From NCBI GenBank assembly GCA_001689405.1, contig LUJO01000013.1, positions 32,683 through 96,682 on the forward strand: 64,000 bases of DNA, in the 5' to 3' direction. Position numbers and translations under genes: made by a program. The notes beneath the pieces are model-generated. The model made no database searches and was not told the DNA's origin. It was given only the letters and a program-made list of their open reading frames with translations. This document shows positions 59,179 through 64,000 of the stretch, piece after piece (position 1 is the first letter of the stretch; each line of letters opens with the position of its first letter). The stretch is from Candidatus Homeothermus arabinoxylanisolvens. GTDB lineage: Bacteria; Bacteroidota; Bacteroidia; Bacteroidales; Muribaculaceae.

Positions 59179-60849
59179 ATGAGTGCTTCCAACAACCTGA
59201 ATGAAATATATGCATCGAGTTTCCGTGATAATTGGACGTTGCCGGCTCTTACCGACTATGGCACGGGTAAAACATATCTGTACTCCGACCTTTCTTACGA
59301 GATAGCCAAGATACACATGACTTTTGAGCTGACGGGTATAACCCCCGGTGATAAAGTGGCTCTTATCGGAAAGAATTCGCCCGGTTGGATCATGGTGTTC
59401 ATTGCCACGATAACCTACGGCGCCACGATAGTGCCTATACTGCAGGAATTCAATCCTACCGATGCCCAGCATATAGTGAATCATTCGGGCAGCGTGATAC
59501 TGTTTGTTGAAAACAACGTATGGGAGACCTTTGAGTTTGAGAAGATGCCGCGGCTGCGCGGTGTCATATCGCTGACCGACGGCAAGATCCTTGCGGAACA
59601 TCCGCTTAACGAGGGCCGCATGCAAAAACAGTTGAAAAACATAAACCGTAAATTCAGCCGCCGTTATAAGGGGGGGCTCAAGCCTGACGATGTGAGGTAT
59701 TCAGTGCCTGACCCTGAAAATGTGGCTGTGCTTAATTATACTTCCGGTACGACAGGATTTTCAAAAGGGGTCATGCTGACTTACCGCAATCTGTGGGGCA
59801 ATGTCACTTTCGGCATACACTCGCGTCTGCATTATCAGGGTTCGCGCTGTCTGTCGTTTTTGCCGCTGGCCCATGCCTATGGCTGCGCTTTTGACATGCT
59901 GGTGCCGCTCGCCGTGGGTACGCACATAACAGTGTTCGGTAAACTGCCTTCGCCCAATCTTCTTCTGAAGGCACTCCATGAAGTCAGACCCAATCTTGTC
60001 ATATGTGTGCCGCTTATACTTGAGAAGATATATCGTAAGCAGATACTGCCTATGATTACCAAGAAGGGCATACGGTGGGTCCTCTCCATGCCGGGTATTG
60101 ACAAGGCGTTGTACGCTCTTATAATGCGCAAGCTGGTCGATGCGTTTGGAGGGGAGTTTGAGGAGGTCATTGTGGGCGGCGCTCCTCTTAACCATGAGGT
60201 GGAGGAATTTCTGCACCGCATACGCTTTCCGTTTACGGTGGGCTACGGCATGACCGAGTGCGGGCCGCTTATCAGCTACACTCCATGGCGTCAGTTTATT
60301 CCCGGTTCCTCTGGCCGTACTCTGCCGGTCATAATGCACAGTAAGGTACTGAGCGACGATCCGGAAAACATACCCGGAGAGATATGTGTCAAGGGTGTCA
60401 ATGTCATGAAGGGCTATTACAACAATCCCGATGCTACGGAGGCTGTGCTCGATGCCGACGGCTGGCTTCACACAGGCGACATGGGTACGCGCAGCGCCGA
60501 CGGCACGATATTCATCAAAGGACGTTACAAGACCATGATATTGTCTTCCAACGGGCAGAACATATATCCGGAGGAGATAGAGGCCAAACTGAACAATATG
60601 CCGTATGTGGCCGAGAGTCTTGTTATAGAACGTAACGGGCGGCTTGTAGCCCTCGTGTATCCCGATTATGAGGCTATGGATAAGTTCGGAGTCACCAACG
60701 AGGAGTTGCCTAAGGAAATGGAGCAGGTGCTTGTCGAACTTAACAAACTTGTGGCTCCCTACGAGAAAGTGGACAAGATACAGCTTATAGCCAACGAATT
60801 TGAAAAGACCCCCAAACGCTCCATCAAGCGCTACCTCTATAACGCCTGA
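59179..60849 (+). CDS. AMP-forming fatty acid-CoA ligase family protein
   Basis: A 556-residue adenylate-forming enzyme. Motif LNYTSGTTGFSKGVMLTYRN (P-loop), VGYGMTECGPLISYTP, GWLHTGDMGTRSADGTIFIKG and the catalytic Lys region PKRSIKRYLYN are all present. It is closest to long-chain acyl-CoA synthetases (FadD-type). The role may be fatty acid salvage. A TAATTTTG -7 box at 59152-59159 lies 20 bp before the ATG. Confidence 0.9.
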   Translation: MSASNNLNEIYASSFRDNWTLPALTDYGTGKTYLYSDLSYEIAKIHMTFELTGITPGDKVALIGKNSPGWIMVFIATITYGATIVPILQEFNPTDAQHIVNHSGSVILFVENNVWETFEFEKMPRLRGVISLTDGKILAEHPLNEGRMQKQLKNINRKFSRRYKGGLKPDDVRYSVPDPENVAVLNYTSGTTGFSKGVMLTYRNLWGNVTFGIHSRLHYQGSRCLSFLPLAHAYGCAFDMLVPLAVGTHITVFGKLPSPNLLLKALHEVRPNLVICVPLILEKIYRKQILPMITKKGIRWVLSMPGIDKALYALIMRKLVDAFGGEFEEVIVGGAPLNHEVEEFLHRIRFPFTVGYGMTECGPLISYTPWRQFIPGSSGRTLPVIMHSKVLSDDPENIPGEICVKGVNVMKGYYNNPDATEAVLDADGWLHTGDMGTRSADGTIFIKGRYKTMILSSNGQNIYPEEIEAKLNNMPYVAESLVIERNGRLVALVYPDYEAMDKFGVTNEELPKEMEQVLVELNKLVAPYEKVDKIQLIANEFEKTPKRSIKRYLYNA

Positions 60850-61089
60850 TTCGGGGCGGTATACATTATTGATAGCCCGAGTTTGGTAAATGTGTCGATA
60901 TTGAGTTAAAATGTGTGAATTTGGTATGATTGTGTTATTATAAAATCATTTTTCACTAAAAAAGCGTCAAAAAATATCTTAATATTGATGTATGAAATAA
61001 GGTTTTTTTGTAGTTTTGCAAGCGAATTTACGAGCGTTTAGCTCTGACGATTCAACATTAAGTTTTTGTGCAATTAGTTTAGGCGAATT

Positions 61090-61275
61090 ATGGAAGAAAC
61101 TGCAAAAAAGCGAGGCGGACGCCGTCCCGGTGCCGGTCGCAAAAAATCGACAGTAAAGCGCTATGGCTTTAATGCTCCCGCAACAGTGCATGCAGTTCTG
61201 GAACAAGTGGATAGCATCACCGATTTTATCTGTGAGGCTGTTCTGAAGCATGGTCAAGACAAGGGCCTTTGCTGA
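61090..61275 (+). CDS. Small basic protein with RGGRRPGAGRK motif
   Basis: A 61-residue protein. The N-terminal KRGGRRPGAGRKK stretch is like the nucleic-acid-binding arm found in phage and plasmid proteins. The remainder (FNAPATVHAVLEQVDSITDF and ICEAVLKHG) resembles a ribbon-helix-helix half with a short helix pair. It may be a small repressor or antitoxin-like factor. A TAGTTTTG -7 box at 61011-61018 gives a leader of about 65 nt. It converges with the SPFH gene. Confidence 0.65.
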   Translation: MEETAKKRGGRRPGAGRKKSTVKRYGFNAPATVHAVLEQVDSITDFICEAVLKHGQDKGLC

Positions 61276-61370
61276 CATAACCACCCATTTTAATGCATGC
61301 ATAGACTAATGAAAAGTTGCAAAAGACTGACATTCGTTAACAACCGCGTTTTTGCAGTGGTTGGTTCTTG

Positions 61371-62246
61371 TTAATTGCCGGCGTTTACTACGGGCTGAGC
61401 GGCGTCATCGGCACACAGCACCACGAGTAGGTTGCCTACCATGGCCGCTTTGCGCTCGTTGTCGAGTTTTACCACATTTTCTTCATCAAGGCGGTCAAGC
61501 GCGAGTTTGACCATTGTCACAGCACCTTCGACAATCTTCTCACGTGCCGAAATTATGGCTGAGGCCTGCTGCCGGCGCAGCATCACTGCAGCTATCTCTG
61601 GAGCGTATGCCAAGTAGTTTATGCGGGCTTCGACCACCTCTATGCCTGCCATGGCAAGACGTTCGTTGAGTTTGCGTTCGAGTTCTTCATTTATCTCTTC
61701 GCCTCCCGACCGTAGGGTCAGTTCATCGGCATGGCTCGACTCGTTGTCGTAGGCATATTTACCGGCCACTTCACGCAGGGCGGCATCGCTCTGAATGGCA
61801 ACAAACGACTGATAGGAGGTTGAGCCGGAGTCAAGGTCAAATACGGCGCGATACGTGTCATTGATTTTCCATACGAGCACAAGTCCTATAAGTATCGGAT
61901 TGCCGACCTTGTCATTGACTTTGATCGGCTCGACATCAAGATTGCGTATGCGGAGCGATATGCGCTTTTTGGTAAGAAGGGGGTTGATCCAGTTGAAGCC
62001 GACTTTGCGGTATGTGCCGCTGTATTTTCCGAAAAATACGAGGACGCGCGACTCATTGGGCTCCTGCTTTATATAGCCGGAAGACAGGAATATCCATATG
62101 ACACCCAGAATGACTGCGAGTACAATCCATCCCGGAGTCGCGGCAAATACACATGCCACGATGGCCAATGCAAGTATGAGTTGGAAAAACAGCATGACAA
62201 AACCGTTTATGCTGAAGCCTTTGTAAGGATATTCATTGTTCCCCAT
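61371..62246 (-). CDS. SPFH/Band 7 domain membrane protein
   Basis: A 291-residue stomatin/prohibitin-like protein. Two hydrophobic helices (about residues 14-34 and 40-58) anchor it, then the SPFH domain follows (KQEPNESRVLVFFGKYSGTY to EARINYLAYAPEIAAVMLRR), with a short coiled-coil region and a variable tail. Such proteins form membrane microdomains and often regulate membrane proteases. Similar genes in gut Bacteroidetes often stand next to a small DNA-binding protein gene, as here. Confidence 0.88.
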   Translation of the reverse strand: MGNNEYPYKGFSINGFVMLFFQLILALAIVACVFAATPGWIVLAVILGVIWIFLSSGYIKQEPNESRVLVFFGKYSGTYRKVGFNWINPLLTKKRISLRIRNLDVEPIKVNDKVGNPILIGLVLVWKINDTYRAVFDLDSGSTSYQSFVAIQSDAALREVAGKYAYDNESSHADELTLRSGGEEINEELERKLNERLAMAGIEVVEARINYLAYAPEIAAVMLRRQQASAIISAREKIVEGAVTMVKLALDRLDEENVVKLDNERKAAMVGNLLVVLCADDAAQPVVNAGN

Positions 62247-62356
62247 AAAAGTTTGTTTAAAGGTTAATAATATACAAATTTAATATATGTTTGTGCGTTT
62301 TCCAAATAAACAGTTAAAAATCACTACTTTTGTAGATATAATTATTATGAGAAGCG

Positions 62357-63067
62357 ATGGGTGCAAACCGAAATAGAGAAGGCGTGTTTCGCTTCAAGCG
62401 GTTTGAGGTAAGAAACGAGCTTGCGGCCATGAAAGTGGGTACTGACGGGGTGCTGCTCGGAGCGGTGTGCCCGATAGAGGGTTGTGTCAATGCGCTCGAT
62501 GTAGGTACAGGTACCGGACTTATAGCCCTTATGCTTGCCCAGAGAAGCGAGTCATTGCGCATTACGGCTGTGGAGATTGACCGTGAAGCGGCGTCGGAGG
62601 CCCGGCTGAATGTAGAGGCGTCGCCGTGGCATGACCGTATAGCTGTGGTTGAGGCCGATTTTAACAAAATGGTGTCAGAGGGTTTTGCAGAGCGTTATGA
62701 TATTGTCGTAAGCAATCCGCCTTATTTCTCGACTAAGCTTAAGTCGCCCGATGCATCACGGGCTATGGCTCGTCATGAGGCCGGACTGTCGTACGACACA
62801 CTCGTAGCTTCGGCTCCCGCCCTGCTTACTCCGCAAGGTGTCATGGCGTTCATATCGCCGGCCGACAGGGAGGATGACATAACCATGTCGGTGGCGCTGC
62901 GAGGACTGCACATACCCCGGCTGATAAGTGTGTATACGAAAATCGGGGCCAAGACGCCTTCGCGACTTATATGGATCATAGCAACCCGTCCGACACCGAT
63001 GTGCCGCGAAGCTGTTTATATAGGCTCTGCCGAATATCGTGAACTGACCTCCGATTTTTATCTGTAG
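62357..63067 (+). CDS. tRNA1(Val) A37 N6-methyltransferase (TrmN6/YfiC)
   Basis: A 236-residue SAM-dependent methyltransferase. The opening FRFKRFEVRNELAAMKVGTD with GVLLGA is typical, motif I is DVGTGTGLIALMLAQ, and motif IV VVSNPPYF is the N6-adenine methylase type. It modifies A37 in tRNA1(Val) in E. coli. A TACTTTTG -7 box at 62325-62332 gives a leader of about 18 nt. Confidence 0.92.
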   Translation: MGANRNREGVFRFKRFEVRNELAAMKVGTDGVLLGAVCPIEGCVNALDVGTGTGLIALMLAQRSESLRITAVEIDREAASEARLNVEASPWHDRIAVVEADFNKMVSEGFAERYDIVVSNPPYFSTKLKSPDASRAMARHEAGLSYDTLVASAPALLTPQGVMAFISPADREDDITMSVALRGLHIPRLISVYTKIGAKTPSRLIWIIATRPTPMCREAVYIGSAEYRELTSDFYL

Positions 63068-63168
63068 TACAGGCGGGGCAATATAATTTGTGAGAATTTT
63101 AGAAACTTTCAACAAATTAATGGTTCGGGTGTTTTATAATTAAAACATCAACTAAATTTATTAAAGTT

Positions 63169-63738
63169 ATGAGTCTCACGAAATTTAACTTTTTAGGCTA
63201 CTCCAAGAGCTGGTGGCTCGTTTTGGTGGCCGGTATCGTAATGGTAATATGCGGTTTCGCTTATTGGTTCTGGCCGAGTGCCGGTTTTGCCATCGCATCG
63301 CAGATCTTCGGATGGGTGCTTATTCTTGTCGGCATCGTACAGCTTATCGTGGCAGCCGGTCCGCGTTATCCCAAGGGATGGGGATGGTGGATTGCCGGAG
63401 GCATGATCGATATGTTTATCGGTTTTCTGATGGTAAGAAGTATCATTCTTTCCGAAATGGTTTTCCCGTATTTTCTTGCGTTAATCTTCCTTTACTGGGG
63501 CATCACGATGATAATCGGCTCGGTAAACGGACACAAGGGTAAATACTGGTGGCTGTATCTCGTCAACGGTATATTGCTGATGCTTATCGGCTTCTTCTTC
63601 ATCGAGGCCGGATGGGTACAGAACATGATGATGGTCAGCTTCCTTACCTCGCTTGCATTTATCTACTGGGGCTTCTCGATATGCATGGTGGCATACGACA
63701 TCAAGCCGGCTGCCGACAACGGCGGTCTTGAGAAGTAA
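63169..63738 (+). CDS. HdeD/DUF308 family membrane protein
   Basis: A 189-residue protein with six hydrophobic helices in three repeated pairs. The family pattern shows in SWWLVLVAGIVMVICGFAYW, FGWVLILVGIVQLIVAAGPR and NGILLMLIGFFFIEAGW. In E. coli HdeD acts in acid resistance; the role here is unknown. It ends at a hairpin terminator. Confidence 0.88.
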   Translation: MSLTKFNFLGYSKSWWLVLVAGIVMVICGFAYWFWPSAGFAIASQIFGWVLILVGIVQLIVAAGPRYPKGWGWWIAGGMIDMFIGFLMVRSIILSEMVFPYFLALIFLYWGITMIIGSVNGHKGKYWWLYLVNGILLMLIGFFFIEAGWVQNMMMVSFLTSLAFIYWGFSICMVAYDIKPAADNGGLEK

Positions 63739-63761
63739 CGCCTTGCGTGATTGACATAACG

Positions 63762-63796
63762 GGAGGGTATCGCCCAAGCGGCGGTACCCTCCTTGT
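63762..63796. terminator. Hairpin between HdeD-like and TPR genes
   Basis: GGAGGGTA (63762-63769) pairs with TACCCTCC (63785-63792), with inner CGCC/GGCG. The T-run is short on both sides. It lies between two converging genes. Confidence 0.65.
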
Positions 63797-63802
63797 GTTA
63801 TA

Positions 63803-64000
63803 TTAGCCTTTCTTTGACGATTGCATCTTCTCCCGTGCTTGATTAATATTGTCTCTAACTTTAATAGTGTCAGGATGCTCATTGCCTAATACCTTCCGAT
63901 ATATTGATAACGCTTTATCGTAATACTCCAGAGACTTGTCATAATCACCCAATTCACTATAAACATATCCGATATTATTGTAGGACGTTGCTGTGTCGGG
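63803..64000 (-). CDS. TPR repeat protein, C-terminal end only
   Basis: The final 65 codons of a gene entering from beyond the right edge. It shows a kinesin-light-chain-type tetratricopeptide unit (SYNNIGYVYSELGDYDKSLE then YYDKALSIYRKVLGNEHPDT), part of the preceding unit (PDTA) and a charged end (REKMQSSKKG). The full gene is probably a long multi-TPR protein. It may be involved in protein interactions; more cannot be said. Confidence 0.85.
   Translation of the reverse strand, partial: PDTATSYNNIGYVYSELGDYDKSLEYYDKALSIYRKVLGNEHPDTIKVRDNINQAREKMQSSKKG

Overview
The window looks like chromosome of a gut-type Bacteroidales bacterium, probably Muribaculaceae or a close relative. This rests on gene content (a complex I set with nuoI-N next to atpFHAG, an Rnf operon preceded by rseC, DUF4491, START-like and META-domain proteins, a PagL-like protein) and on many copies of the Bacteroidetes promoter signature TAnnTTTG, some with TTTG 19 bp upstream. 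The family name is inference; no rRNA gene is present. Most of the window is dense, ordinary core genome.

Layout. 1-10050 (+): the end of the F1Fo ATP synthase cluster (atpF partial, atpH, atpA, atpG) runs into half of complex I (nuoI-nuoN) and ends at a strong terminator. 10275-12640 (+): a stump of a GH115 gene followed by an intact secreted GH43 enzyme. 12668-13875: a membrane protein, a candidate small RNA with its own promoter and terminator, and one copy of a degenerate repeat. 13875-22251: DbpA-like helicase, RNase P RNA, a 56-residue ferredoxin, two cell-envelope proteins on the minus strand (one with an HExxH motif), then dsbD-like, SpoU methyltransferase and radA. 22252-24537: a non-core island with a CRISPR array of 13 identical 47-nt repeats and 12 spacers of 30 nt, no cas gene, a tracrRNA-like anti-repeat, a promoter-terminator ncRNA unit and decayed gene pieces. 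24538-28448: secreted proteins and lipoproteins. 36974-28566 (-): a probable long operon of Fur-family regulator, purA, DUF1015, rseC and rnfBCDGEA. 37029-37205: the last domain of a lost cation antiporter. 37308-44342: YihY, RidA, folC, a chromate-transporter pair, dGTPase and a TPM protein. 44423-51789: rpsA, a CE1 esterase, class II aldolase, rplS and small membrane proteins. 51880-55717: a TPR protein, histidine phosphatase and glpKF. 55817-59042 (-): mtaB, an LpxL-type acyltransferase and a glycosyltransferase. 59179-64000: acyl-CoA synthetase, a small basic protein, SPFH protein, TrmN6, HdeD-like protein and the end of a TPR gene.

How it fits together. ATP synthase, the partial complex I set and Rnf form a bioenergetic core for an anaerobe, in which ferredoxin/NADH oxidation is coupled to ion gradients. 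GH43, the CE1 esterase and the GH115 stump point to hemicellulose or plant-glycan use. MtaB, TrmH-like, TrmN6, DbpA-like and RNase P handle stable RNA. The most unusual part is the CRISPR island. Every repeat carries a near-consensus Bacteroidetes promoter reading into the spacer beside it, and a wobble-compatible anti-repeat lies 600 bp away, so the RNA parts of a type II-C-like system appear to be kept without local protein genes.
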